Positions 7,234-15,604 of a DNA stretch of 64,000 bases are shown piece by piece. The stretch spans positions 108,544 to 172,543 of the forward strand of contig CAWELM010000011.1 of assembly GCA_963809815.1 (NCBI GenBank). Direction: 5' to 3'. The position numbers and the translations under genes were made by a program. This DNA comes from CAVVJA01 sp963809815 (GTDB lineage: Bacteria > Actinomycetota > Actinomycetes > Mycobacteriales > Jatrophihabitantaceae). The notes under the pieces were generated by a model. That model was not told where the DNA came from and did not search any database. It saw only the letters and a program-made list of their open reading frames with translations. Within the stretch, counting starts at the first letter, position 1; each line of letters begins with the position of its first letter.

Positions 7234-7549
7234 GCTTTACATCCAAGATCAACGCGGACTCCAGCGGTGGTGCCCGCGAGTCCAGCCGGCCTACGCAGAC
7301 CCAGCCGGGCTACAGCGGTCGCGACGCTCCGGTATTCGTCAATCATTGGGCTCCTGGCGGGCGGAAGGCCAGGCGACCGAAGCACGTGGAACGTGGCCCC
7401 CGGCGGGGGTCGTCGTGTGTCGGGTCGAACACTTGCCCAGGAACTCGAACCCCCCGCTGTGCCATCGTTGCGCGGGGTTACCCACCGGTAATATCCTGAC
7501 GTTACCGCCGAGTAACTTACTCTCGACCAAGACCCGACCAGGAGCGGTG
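7234..7549. other. 316-bp intergenic region between serA and fadE5
   Basis: No gene is supported. A GC hairpin (CCCCC/GGGGG around 7399-7411) may help end serA transcription. The last 75 bp hold the TTAC/GTAA repeat cluster described separately and the AGGAG ribosome site of fadE5. Confidence 0.5.
7477..7522. promoter_or_regulatory. Cluster of GTTAC-N6-GTAAY inverted repeats upstream of fadE5
   Basis: GTTAC-N6-GTAAT at 7477-7492 and GTTAC-N6-GTAAC at 7501-7516 are two imperfect-palindrome sites with centres 24 bp apart. A third overlapping palindrome, GAGTAA-C-TTACTC, spans 7510-7522. The cluster ends 27 bp before the fadE5 start, suggesting binding by a dimeric regulator, most likely of the TetR type used for fatty-acid genes (inference). 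The cognate regulator is not adjacent. Confidence 0.6.
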
Positions 7550-9382
7550 ATGGGGCACTACAAGAGCAACGTGCGCGACATCGAGTTCAACCTGTTCGAG
7601 GTGCTGGGCACCGACGCGCTTCTCGGCACGCCGCCGTTCACGGATATCGACCAGGAGACCGCTCGCGGCATCCTCGCTGAGGTCGCCCGCTTGGCCGAGG
7701 GGCCAGTGGGGGAATCGTTCGCCGATGGCGACCGGAATCCGCCGATATTCGACCCGAAGACCCACTCGGTCAGCCTGCCCGAATCGATCAAGCGCTCCTT
7801 CCAGGCGCTGCGGCAAGCCGAGTTCTGGCGGCTGGAGACGAGCCCGGAGCTGGGTGGGCAGGTCGCTCCACGGACGGTCGTGTGGGGCGTCGCCGAGCAG
7901 ATTCTCGGTGCCAATCCGGCCCTGCACATGTACCTGGCCGGCCCACCCTTCGCTTCGGTTCTGCACGCGATCGGGAACGAGTCGCAGCGCAGGATCGCCC
8001 AACTCGTGATCGACCGCGGTTGGGGTTCAACGATGGTGCTGACTGAGCCCGATGCCGGTTCCGACGTGGGGGCCGGCCGGACCAAGGCAATCCCGCAGCC
8101 CGATGGCTCGTGGCACATCGAGGGTGTCAAACGGTTCATCACCTCGGCAGATCAGGATCTCACCGAGAACATCGTGCACTTGGTGCTTGCCCGTCCGGTG
8201 GGGGCCGGCCCAGGTACGAAAGGCCTATCGCTGTTCGTCGTACCCAAGTTCCTTTTCGACGTGGAGACCGGCGAGCTCAGGGAGCGCAACGGCGTCTATG
8301 TCACGAACCTCGAACACAAGATGGGTTTGAAGAGCTCGTCGACGTGTGAGCTCCGGTTCGGCGAGGAACATCCCGCGGTTGGTTGGCTCGTCGGCGATGT
8401 GCACAACGGCATCGCCCAGATGTTTCACGTCATCGAGCACGCCCGAATGATGGTAGGCACCAAGGCGATTGCCACCCTGTCCACCGGATACCTGAACGCG
8501 CTGGCGTTCGCCAAGACACGCATTCAGTCAGCCGACCTCGCCCGCGCTACCGATAAGAGCGCGCCTCGCATAACGATCATCCATCATCCGGATGTGCGCC
8601 GGATCCTCATGCTGAACAAGGCATACGCCGAAGGCCTGCGTGCGCTCGTGCTCTACACCGCGTCCTGGCAGGACAAGATCATGGTCGGGCGCGCCGAAGG
8701 GTCCGACGTCACGCTGGCCGAGGCCGTCAACGACCTGCTCCTGCCCGTAGTCAAGGGCGCCGGCTCGGAACGGTCGTACGACCAGCTGGCGCAAGCACTG
8801 CAGGTCTTTGGCGGGTCCGGGTATCTGCAGGACTACCCGCTCGAGCAGTACATCCGTGACGCCAAGATCGACACTTTGTACGAAGGCACGACCGGCATTC
8901 AGGGGCAGGACTTCTTCTTCCGCAAGATCATACGTAATCAAGGGGTGGCGCTCGGAGCGTTGTCCGCAGAGATCGGCGCCTTCCTCACATCCATTGAGGG
9001 CCAAGGCCGGCTCAAGGAAGAGCGGGAAGCGGTCCAGCGGGCACTAGACAATTTCGGCGGCATCGTCGCCGCGATGGTCGGCCAGCTCACGAGCAGCCAA
9101 GAGGACATTCGCAACATCTACAAGGTCGGTCAGAACACCACGCGGCTGCTACTTGCTGCCGGCGATCTGATGGTCGGCTACTTGCTTGTGCGGCAGGCGG
9201 TTGTCGCGTTGGCCGCGCTGGATCGCGAAGATTTGTCGCCCGCCGATCGAGCCTTCTACGAGGGCAAGGCCGCCGTCGCCCACTTCTTCACCCAGACCGT
9301 GCTTCCCCAGCTTGCCGCCCGACGCGTGGTCGTGGAGTCGACGGACAACGCGTTGATGGACGTTGCCGAGGAGGCATTCTGA
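7550..9382 (+). CDS. fadE5: Acyl-CoA dehydrogenase, FadE5-like
   Basis: FAD enzyme that introduces the trans-2,3 double bond in acyl-CoA, the first step of beta-oxidation. The 610-aa length, the opening MGHYKSNVRDIEFNLFEVLG and the segment GDRNPPIFDPKTHSV match the long, C-terminally extended mycobacterial FadE5 group, reported to have broad chain-length specificity. Recognisable parts are the FAD/acyl site STMVLTEPDAGSDVGA, EHKMGLKSSSTCELRF, and the LYEGTTGIQGQDFFFRK segment, whose Glu is the likely catalytic base. ATG at 7550 has AGGAG upstream and starts the conserved sequence. It is probably regulated through the repeats at 7477-7522. Confidence 0.93.
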   Translation: MGHYKSNVRDIEFNLFEVLGTDALLGTPPFTDIDQETARGILAEVARLAEGPVGESFADGDRNPPIFDPKTHSVSLPESIKRSFQALRQAEFWRLETSPELGGQVAPRTVVWGVAEQILGANPALHMYLAGPPFASVLHAIGNESQRRIAQLVIDRGWGSTMVLTEPDAGSDVGAGRTKAIPQPDGSWHIEGVKRFITSADQDLTENIVHLVLARPVGAGPGTKGLSLFVVPKFLFDVETGELRERNGVYVTNLEHKMGLKSSSTCELRFGEEHPAVGWLVGDVHNGIAQMFHVIEHARMMVGTKAIATLSTGYLNALAFAKTRIQSADLARATDKSAPRITIIHHPDVRRILMLNKAYAEGLRALVLYTASWQDKIMVGRAEGSDVTLAEAVNDLLLPVVKGAGSERSYDQLAQALQVFGGSGYLQDYPLEQYIRDAKIDTLYEGTTGIQGQDFFFRKIIRNQGVALGALSAEIGAFLTSIEGQGRLKEEREAVQRALDNFGGIVAAMVGQLTSSQEDIRNIYKVGQNTTRLLLAAGDLMVGYLLVRQAVVALAALDREDLSPADRAFYEGKAAVAHFFTQTVLPQLAARRVVVESTDNALMDVAEEAF

Positions 9383-9393
9383 ATCGGGACCTC

Positions 9394-10200
9394 ATGGGCA
9401 GCCGGACTATGGTCGATATAGTGACCGAACCTCATTGGATCGCCCTTGACGGAGCGGCGAACGTCCGGGACGTTGGCGGACTGACAACGACCGGGGGGCG
9501 TCTTGTCAAGCAACACCAACTGATCCGAGCCGATAACCTGCAGGAACTGTCCACGGTCGACGTCCGCCAGCTTGTGGACGAGATAGGCGTTCGCGCAGTG
9601 GCAGATCTACGCGCCGAGACCGAGGTCGACGCCACGGGACCCGGACCATTGACCCGAGAGCCGCTTGTCCGCATCGAACATCTCTCACTGCTGCCCGCGG
9701 CCGGCAAACGCACCGATGTGGCTACCGAAGCGGATGCGCCCCACAGACTGCCGTCCAGCGTGCCGGAACGGCGAAGCCTTACCGTCAACAGCTATCTCCG
9801 GTATCTGGCCGAGCGGCCGGATTCCGTCCTGGCCGCACTCCGGCTGATGGCGACGACGGCCGGTGCAACCGTCGTGCATTGCGCGGCTGGAAAAGACCGC
9901 ACCGGCGTCGTGGTGGCGGTCGCACTTGACGAGATAGGCGTGGATCGCTCCGCAATCGTTGCTGACTATGCCCGCAGTTCGGAGCGGATAGCGGAAATCG
10001 TGGCGCGGCTTTCCGCCACTCCGGTGTACGCGCCCGACCTCGCCGGCAAGGCCATCGACTCACAGGCCGTGCGCCCGCAGACCATGGAGGCTTTTTTCGC
10101 TGAGCTGGACGCGCGATTCGGTGGGGCGGCGGGGTGGTTGCGGGAGCAGGGTTGGCGTGACGAGGACCACGACGCGCTCTACACACAGCTCGTGGGCTAG
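9394..10200 (+). CDS. Tyrosine/serine protein phosphatase, PtpB-like
   Basis: A 268-aa phosphatase of the atypical tyrosine-phosphatase group that includes Mycobacterium PtpB. The P-loop signature VHCAAGKDRTGVVVA supplies the catalytic Cys and Arg (C-x5-R), and the N-terminal GAANVRDVGGLTT motif is also characteristic. Members dephosphorylate phosphotyrosine, phosphoserine or phosphoinositides; the substrate here is unknown. The start is uncertain among ATG 9394, ATG 9409 and GTG 9421; conserved sequence begins after the last. It follows fadE5 by 11 bp, so co-transcription is likely. The hairpin at 10240-10276 lies just downstream. Confidence 0.88.
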   Translation: MGSRTMVDIVTEPHWIALDGAANVRDVGGLTTTGGRLVKQHQLIRADNLQELSTVDVRQLVDEIGVRAVADLRAETEVDATGPGPLTREPLVRIEHLSLLPAAGKRTDVATEADAPHRLPSSVPERRSLTVNSYLRYLAERPDSVLAALRLMATTAGATVVHCAAGKDRTGVVVAVALDEIGVDRSAIVADYARSSERIAEIVARLSATPVYAPDLAGKAIDSQAVRPQTMEAFFAELDARFGGAAGWLREQGWRDEDHDALYTQLVG

Positions 10201-10239
10201 CGGGACGCCAGTTCCATAGCCGGTGGGCCGGACATGCAA

Positions 10240-10276
10240 AAGCCCGGGCGGCCCCTTATGGGCTGCACCCGGGCTT
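10240..10276. terminator. Strong hairpin between convergent genes
   Basis: AAGCCCGGG (10240-10248) pairs with CCCGGGCTT (10268-10276), with further pairing inside the loop (GGCCC/GGGCT). On the minus strand the stem is followed by TTTTGCATG, so it is the better intrinsic terminator for the 42-aa gene, but it may serve both directions. Confidence 0.75.
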
Positions 10277-10295
10277 CGTGTGACGTTGCGTCAGC

Positions 10296-10424
10296 TCACG
10301 AATTCTGGCGCAGGGCCATGCTCTGCAACTCGTGAAGCATCGACGGCGACGCGTTGTCCAAAGCGCGGTAGAAGTCCCGCCGCTCGCGCCGCTTACGAAC
10401 GCGACCGATGATGGTTTTCCGCAT
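10296..10424 (-). CDS. Small arginine-rich protein (42 aa), paralogue of the 51195-51314 product
   Basis: The 42-aa product begins MRKTIIGRVRKRRERRDFY and ends in an amphipathic, less basic half (ALDNASPSMLHELQSMALRQ). ATG at 10424 has a GGAGG site upstream and the hairpin at 10240-10276 follows the stop, so this is a compact, stand-alone gene. It aligns without gaps to a 39-aa protein at 51195-51314 (15 of 39 identical: K3, T4, the R8-R10-R12-R13-E14 cluster, R20-A21, A25, P27, E32-L33, R39). The arginine block followed by a helix recalls DUF1127-type RNA-interacting small proteins, but it is not clearly that family. Confidence 0.7.
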   Translation of the reverse strand: MRKTIIGRVRKRRERRDFYRALDNASPSMLHELQSMALRQNS

Positions 10425-10598
10425 GATTCTCGCCTCCGTCTCGCGGATCAGTCCGGACGAACAGATCGAGTATCTGGCCAGGTTCGAAGCCAAAAACCCA
10501 TCTGAACACATCCAATGCAATGCTGCGGCGGGCTGAGATATTCCCGTGATCTTGCCTGCTCGGACCCCTGACCAGCGTCGGACTGTTTAGATGGCGGC

Positions 10599-11840
10599 GT
10601 GACGACCGACGCCCGAACCAGCGCCGAGATCGTCGCTGATCGGACAAATCCCCCTGGGCGTCTGCAGCGGCTGGACCGGGCGAGCGATGCGGCCCCTCTC
10701 GTGGCGGACTTCGTCCGCGACGTGGTTGTGCCGGCCGGTATCCGAGCCGGCGGCATGCTGGTGCAGCTGGTCGTGCTGGCCTGGCTCAACGGCGCCGGCG
10801 GCCCGTCGCTGCTCGACCGACTCACCAAGTGGGACGGGCTGTTCTACAGCGGGATCGCGTCGGCCGGCTATCCGCAGCGCATCACGATCGCGCCGGACGG
10901 CAGTCTCACCGAGGGGATGGATTTCGCCTTCCATCCGCTCTTTCCGGGTCTCGCCGGTGCTCTGCACCTGCTGGGCGTGCCCGCGCGCGTCGCGGTGGTG
11001 CTGGTCGCCTGCGTCGCCGGCTTGGCTGCAGCCGTGGTCATCCATCTGCTGACGACATACCTGCTCGGAAGTCGACGGGCTGGGTACTTTGCCGTGGCCT
11101 TGTTGGGCGTGCTGCCTGCGTCGATCACATTGCAGATGGGCTATGCCGAGTCGCTCTACCTGGCGCTGGCCGGGGCCTCGGTGCTCTTCGCCTTACGGGG
11201 TCGATGGTGGCTCGCGGCTGGGTGCGCGTTCGCGGCTGGGCTTACCCGCCCGACCGCACTGGTCCTCGCGGTGGTCGTGCCACTCGGCGCATGGCGCGCC
11301 GCACGCCGGGCCCGCCGCCGGGGGGAACCGTCTCCGGTTCGATGGCCTTCCGTCATCGGTGCCTCGATCGTGGCCGCGGCTGGTGCGCCGGTGTATTGGG
11401 CGTGGCTGTGGATCCGGACCGGCGACCCGGCGGCGTGGTTTACCGTCGAGGAGCACGGCTGGGCCAGCCATTTCGACTTCGGTGTACAGACCTGGAACTT
11501 CATCTACGACACGCTCTCCGGGCCGGATGGGTTTCTCGCGCCAGTCGTCTGCGCGATCGTCCTCGGCTACGTGGTCGCGTGTGTGCTGCTCGTTCTCGGA
11601 CGGTGGCCGGCACCGCTAACCGCCGTCACGCTGCTGTCGGTGGCTATAGCCCTGCTTTCGACGAATTACTGGCACAGCAAGCCGCGGTTGTTGCTCGCGG
11701 CGTTCTTGCTGCTCATCCCCGCCGCCGGCGCCCTCACTCGGCTGCGCGACCGAACTGCGATCATCCTGCTGAGCACGGGCACATTGATTTCAGCCTGGTT
11801 CGGTGCCTATCTGCTCGTCGTCTGGCCGTACGCGATCTGA
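10599..11840 (+). CDS. Polytopic membrane protein, PIG-V-like mannosyltransferase
   Basis: A 413-aa protein with about ten hydrophobic helices after a ~45-residue cytoplasmic N-terminus. The segments TKWDGLFYSGIASAGYP (Trp-Asp near the end of helix 1) and DFAFHPLFPGLAGAL, and the later GYAESLYLALAGASVLFALRGRWWLAAGCAF, match the bacterial relatives of PIG-V/GPI mannosyltransferases (GT-C fold), which use polyprenyl-phosphate sugars to glycosylate lipids or proteins at the membrane. The acceptor is unknown. The GTG at 10599 is the chosen start; no strong ribosome site is seen. It is convergent with bkdC. Confidence 0.8.
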   Translation: MTTDARTSAEIVADRTNPPGRLQRLDRASDAAPLVADFVRDVVVPAGIRAGGMLVQLVVLAWLNGAGGPSLLDRLTKWDGLFYSGIASAGYPQRITIAPDGSLTEGMDFAFHPLFPGLAGALHLLGVPARVAVVLVACVAGLAAAVVIHLLTTYLLGSRRAGYFAVALLGVLPASITLQMGYAESLYLALAGASVLFALRGRWWLAAGCAFAAGLTRPTALVLAVVVPLGAWRAARRARRRGEPSPVRWPSVIGASIVAAAGAPVYWAWLWIRTGDPAAWFTVEEHGWASHFDFGVQTWNFIYDTLSGPDGFLAPVVCAIVLGYVVACVLLVLGRWPAPLTAVTLLSVAIALLSTNYWHSKPRLLLAAFLLLIPAAGALTRLRDRTAIILLSTGTLISAWFGAYLLVVWPYAI

Positions 11841-11878
11841 TTGCTGCGGCCGACCCACGATCAGGACCTGACAGCCGA

Positions 11879-13258
11879 CTACAGAATCGACAGCCCGGGA
11901 TCGTGCAGGATCGCCGCGACGTCGGCCAGGAACTGAGAGCCTTGTTGCCCGTCGACGATGCGATGGTCGAACGACACCGCCAGTTGGGTCACCCACCGAG
12001 GCACGATCTGTTCGTCGACCACCCAGGGCATCCGTCGAACGGCGCCGAACGCGACGATGCCCGACTCGCCGGGATTCAGGATCGGGGTACCGGTGTCGAC
12101 TCCGAACACGCCGACGTTCGTAATGGTGATCGTGCCGCCGGCCATGTCGGCCGGCGTGGTCTTTCCGGCCCGGGCCGTCTCGGTCAGCGTTGCAATCGCA
12201 TCGGCCAACTCGCGGAGCGTCAGCCCGTCCGCATTCTTGATGTTCGGCACGACCAGCCCACGGTCGGTGGCCGCGGCAATCCCCAGATTGACGTAGTGCT
12301 TCAGGACAATCTCGCTCGCCGCATCGTCCCAGCTGGCGTTGATCTCGGGAGTGCGCTTAGCCGCGAGGATTACGGCTTTGGCGACGAACAGCAGCGGCGA
12401 GACCCTGCTATCGCGGAAGTCCCGCCGAGCGGCGACCCGCTCTCGCAGCTCCATCGTGGCGGTGACGTCAACGGTCAGGAACTCGGTCACGTGCGGGGCC
12501 GTGAACGCGGAGGAAACCATCGCCGCGGCCGTGTGTTTGCGCACCCCTTTGACCGGGATTCGGGTTTCCGCGCCGCCCTCGGCGGCAACGCCGAGCGCGG
12601 GCCGGCTCAGCTGGCCGGCTGACTCCACATCTGCACGGGTCACCGTCCCGTCCGGGCCGGTCGGCCGCACCTCGTCAATATCGACGCCAAGCGTCTTGGC
12701 CAGCTTGCGGACCGGCGGCTTGGCCCGGGCCCGGTGGCGCGTCTCGGGGACGTCCGCGCTGGGCGCCGTCAGCCCAGCCGGGACAGTGAACGCGCTGTGG
12801 GCGGAGGGAGTGTCTTCGGGCGGCGGCAGCCGCCTCCGTCGGCGCACCGCTCCGCCAGCGCGGGGGCCATAGCCGACGAGCACGGACTGCCGCTCGTTCG
12901 AGGGCGGTTCCCCGATGTCACCCTGGTCGGGTTGCTCCGGCGCCGGAACGAGGTCTTCCGCCGCGCCGCCAACCTCCTCGGGCGCCGACTGGGACGCGCC
13001 GTCGTCGGGGACCTCGATGCTGATGATCGCAGTCCCGACCGGGACGGTGTCACCCTCGGCGACGTGCAGCGCGGACACGACGCCTGCATATGGGGACGGG
13101 AGCTCGACCGCCGCTTTGGCGGTCTCCACCTCGACGATGGTCTGGTTCACCTCGACCGTGTCGCCCGGCTTGACCGCCCATCGGATGATGTCCGCCTCGG
13201 TGAGCCCTTCGCCGACATCCGGCAGCTTGAACTGCTTGATCACTCCGGTGGTGGTCAC
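11879..13258 (-). CDS. bkdC: Dihydrolipoamide acyltransferase (E2) of branched-chain 2-oxo acid dehydrogenase
   Basis: The core E2 subunit, which carries acyl groups on lipoamide and transfers them to CoA. Domains in order: an N-terminal lipoyl domain with the modifiable Lys in VEVETAKAAVELPSPYAG; a Pro/Ala/Glu-rich linker; a peripheral-subunit-binding domain (PPVRKLAKTLGVDIDEVRPT); and the catalytic domain ending in SFDHRIVDGQQGSQFL, with the HxxxDG active-site motif. Its 459 residues and single lipoyl domain fit actinobacterial BkdC. The GTG at 13258 is 3 bp from the E1-beta stop. No E3 gene is linked; the cell presumably uses a shared lipoamide dehydrogenase. Confidence 0.93.
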   Translation of the reverse strand: MTTTGVIKQFKLPDVGEGLTEADIIRWAVKPGDTVEVNQTIVEVETAKAAVELPSPYAGVVSALHVAEGDTVPVGTAIISIEVPDDGASQSAPEEVGGAAEDLVPAPEQPDQGDIGEPPSNERQSVLVGYGPRAGGAVRRRRRLPPPEDTPSAHSAFTVPAGLTAPSADVPETRHRARAKPPVRKLAKTLGVDIDEVRPTGPDGTVTRADVESAGQLSRPALGVAAEGGAETRIPVKGVRKHTAAAMVSSAFTAPHVTEFLTVDVTATMELRERVAARRDFRDSRVSPLLFVAKAVILAAKRTPEINASWDDAASEIVLKHYVNLGIAAATDRGLVVPNIKNADGLTLRELADAIATLTETARAGKTTPADMAGGTITITNVGVFGVDTGTPILNPGESGIVAFGAVRRMPWVVDEQIVPRWVTQLAVSFDHRIVDGQQGSQFLADVAAILHDPGLSIL

Positions 13259-13261
13259 GTC

Positions 13262-14233
13262 TCAGTACTCCAGGATCCGGTCCACGGTGTCCAGGATCCG
13301 GTCGACGCTGGGTAGCCAGTCTTCCTCCACCCGACTGGCCGGATAGGGCGTATCCATACCGCCGACGCGAAGGACCGGCGCTTCCAAGGAGTAGAAGGCT
13401 TTCTCCTGCACCCGAGCCGCGACCTCGGCCCCGAGGCCGTGTGACACAGACGCTTCATGGACGACGACAAGCCGACCGGTGCGGGACACCGACTCGACCA
13501 CGGTGGCCGTATCGAGCGGCGAGAGGCTGCGCAGGTCGATGACCTCCAGTTCGTGGCCTTCTTCGGCGGCCAGTTTGGCACTGTCCAGCGCGGTCGCCAC
13601 CATCGGGCCGTACGCCACGACCGTCACATCCTGGCCTGGCCGCACGATTCGGGCCCGATCGAAGGGCGGCGCCTGGTCGGCGATTTCGCCCTTGGCCCAG
13701 TACCTCCGCTTGGGTTCGAAGAAGATCACCGGATCGTCGGATCGGATCGCCTGCTGGATCATCCAGTACCCATCGGACGGGCTGGCGCAGGCCACCACTT
13801 TCAGTCCGGCGGTATGCGCGAAGTACACCTCCGGAGATTCGGAGTGGTGCTCAACCGCGCCGATCCCACCGCCAAATGGGATGCGGATCGTAATCGGCAT
13901 CCGGAGCGCGCCCGCGGAGCGGTTGTGCATCTTGGCAACCTGGCTCACGATCTGGTCGAACCCGGGATAGACGAAGCCGTCGAACTGGATCTCGCACACC
14001 GGACGGTAGCCGCGGATAGCCAATCCCACGGCCGTCCCGATGATGCCTGACTCGGCCAGGGGTGTGTCCCATACCCGCTGCTCGCCGAAGTCCTTCTGCA
14101 GCCCGTCGGTGACCCGGAACACGCCGCCGAGCCGCCCGACGTCCTCGCCCATGATCACGACTTTGGGGTCGTCCTCCAGGGACTTGCGCAAGCCCCCGTT
14201 GATGGCCTTGGCCAACGTGATCGGCCCGGTCAT
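13262..14233 (-). CDS. bkdB: 2-oxo acid dehydrogenase E1 component, beta subunit
   Basis: A 323-aa transketolase-like beta subunit that completes the thiamine-diphosphate site of the E1 heterotetramer. Characteristic segments are VVIMGEDVGRLGGVFRVT (Glu that activates thiamine), RVWDTPLAESGIIGTAVGLA, and the C-terminal EVIDLRSLSPLD and VVVHEASVSHGLGAEVAA. The ATG at 14233 overlaps the TGA of the alpha subunit (ATGA), so the two subunits are translationally coupled, as expected for a 1:1 complex. Branched-chain specificity is inferred from similarity of the operon to mycobacterial BkdABC; an acetoin or pyruvate role is less likely. Confidence 0.93.
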   Translation of the reverse strand: MTGPITLAKAINGGLRKSLEDDPKVVIMGEDVGRLGGVFRVTDGLQKDFGEQRVWDTPLAESGIIGTAVGLAIRGYRPVCEIQFDGFVYPGFDQIVSQVAKMHNRSAGALRMPITIRIPFGGGIGAVEHHSESPEVYFAHTAGLKVVACASPSDGYWMIQQAIRSDDPVIFFEPKRRYWAKGEIADQAPPFDRARIVRPGQDVTVVAYGPMVATALDSAKLAAEEGHELEVIDLRSLSPLDTATVVESVSRTGRLVVVHEASVSHGLGAEVAARVQEKAFYSLEAPVLRVGGMDTPYPASRVEEDWLPSVDRILDTVDRILEY

Positions 14234-15393
14234 GACGAGCCGTCCCCGACCGACGCGAGATAGCGGGCGAAATCGTCGCGTTGTTCGCGGAGCTCCTCCG
14301 TGAGCTCGACATGCACGTGATCGAACACCGACAGTGGATCGGGGTCCGGCAGCGCGCGGCAGCCCGAGCGAACGTGTTCCGCCATTGCCTCGGATTCGGC
14401 GGCGACGGCCGCGAAGAAGTCCGGGCCGATCGAGCTGTGCCGATTGAGGTAGGAGTGCACGCGGGCGATCGGATCGCGGAGCTTCCAGCTTTCCAGCTCG
14501 GCCGCGACGCGATAGCGGCTTGGATCGTCCGAGGTGGTATGTGCGCTCATCCGGTAGGTGAACGCCTCGATGAGGGTGGGACCCTGACCGTTGCGTGCGT
14601 CGTCGAGCGCCTTTCTGGTCACCGCCAGGCTCGCCAGTACGTCGTTGCCGTCGATGCGTATACCGGGGAAGCCGAATCCGCTCGCCCGGCGGAACAGCGG
14701 CACTCGGCTCTGGGTTGTGACCGGCGCCGAGATCGCCCACTGGTTGTTTTGGCAGAAGAACACCATGGGCAGGTTGTCGGCGGCGGCCCACACGAAGGAT
14801 TCGTTGACGTCGCCTTGGCTCGATGCGCCATCGCCGAAGAACGTCAACACGGCGGTGTCGCGGTCAGGATCACCCGTGCCGACCGCGCCGTCCCGCATGA
14901 CACCCATTGCGTAACCGGCGGCGTGCAGGGTCTGCGCACCGATGACAATCGTGTACAGGTTGAAGTTGTTGTCGTGCGGGTTCCAGCCGCCCAGATTCGT
15001 CCCGCGAAACAATCCGAGCAACGTCAGGGCGTCCACGCCGCGGCACCAGGCGACGCCATGTTCGCGATAGGTGGGAAAGGCCATGTCCTGCGGGCGCAAC
15101 GCTCGGCCGGCGCCGATCTGCGCGCCTTCCTGTCCGAGAAACGAGGCCCACAAACCGAGCTCGCCCTGGCGTTGAAGCGCGACGGCCTCGGTGTCGATGC
15201 GACGCACAAGAACCAGATCTCGATACAGGCTCGCTATCTCGTCATCGCTGATCTCGAGCGGGTAGTCCGGGTTTTCGATGCGCTCGCCTTCCGGAGAGAG
15301 CAGCTGGACCATGTCCGGTTCGGGGTCCACATGCGCGAGATGATGCGGGTGCGGGCCGCCAAGATCATTCTCCGCGGTAGGTGCAGTCGTCAT
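14230..15393 (-). CDS. bkdA: 2-oxo acid dehydrogenase E1 component, alpha subunit
   Basis: A 387-aa thiamine-diphosphate-binding subunit. The cofactor motif runs from GDGASSQGDVNESFVWAA to FFCQNNQWAIS, the GDG...NN pattern of TPP enzymes. The N-terminal half shows RRIDTEAVALQRQGELGLW and FPTYREHGVAWCRG, typical of branched-chain E1-alpha, and the regulatory-loop region YRMSAHTTSDDPSRYR is present. Start ATG 15393 is preceded by GAGGAG. As first gene of bkdABC it probably carries the promoter within 15394-15604; that stretch holds no gene and no clear operator. Confidence 0.93.
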   Translation of the reverse strand: MTTAPTAENDLGGPHPHHLAHVDPEPDMVQLLSPEGERIENPDYPLEISDDEIASLYRDLVLVRRIDTEAVALQRQGELGLWASFLGQEGAQIGAGRALRPQDMAFPTYREHGVAWCRGVDALTLLGLFRGTNLGGWNPHDNNFNLYTIVIGAQTLHAAGYAMGVMRDGAVGTGDPDRDTAVLTFFGDGASSQGDVNESFVWAAADNLPMVFFCQNNQWAISAPVTTQSRVPLFRRASGFGFPGIRIDGNDVLASLAVTRKALDDARNGQGPTLIEAFTYRMSAHTTSDDPSRYRVAAELESWKLRDPIARVHSYLNRHSSIGPDFFAAVAAESEAMAEHVRSGCRALPDPDPLSVFDHVHVELTEELREQRDDFARYLASVGDGSS

Positions 15394-15604
15394 GCACGAC
15401 TCCTCGTCTCTCGGCGTCTGCATGGGGTCACCATGTATGCACGCCCAACGGGCTCCGATCCCTGCGAACCTGGCAGTGCGTGACTACAGGGGTGGCGTAG
15501 CCGCGAACTACCCAGGGGTTCCTACGATATCCGGCGCGGATGTCCCGACGCATATGAGCGCGCCAAGGGCACGCTGTCTCGGGATGTCATGGGCGGAATC
15601 CGGG

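Noticed and set aside
7430..7475. tRNA-like sequence on the minus strand (GGTTCGAGTT)
   Set aside because: A T-loop-like 7-mer is present, but the flanking 5-bp stem does not pair (GGGGG against TCCTG) and no acceptor or anticodon arms can be drawn.
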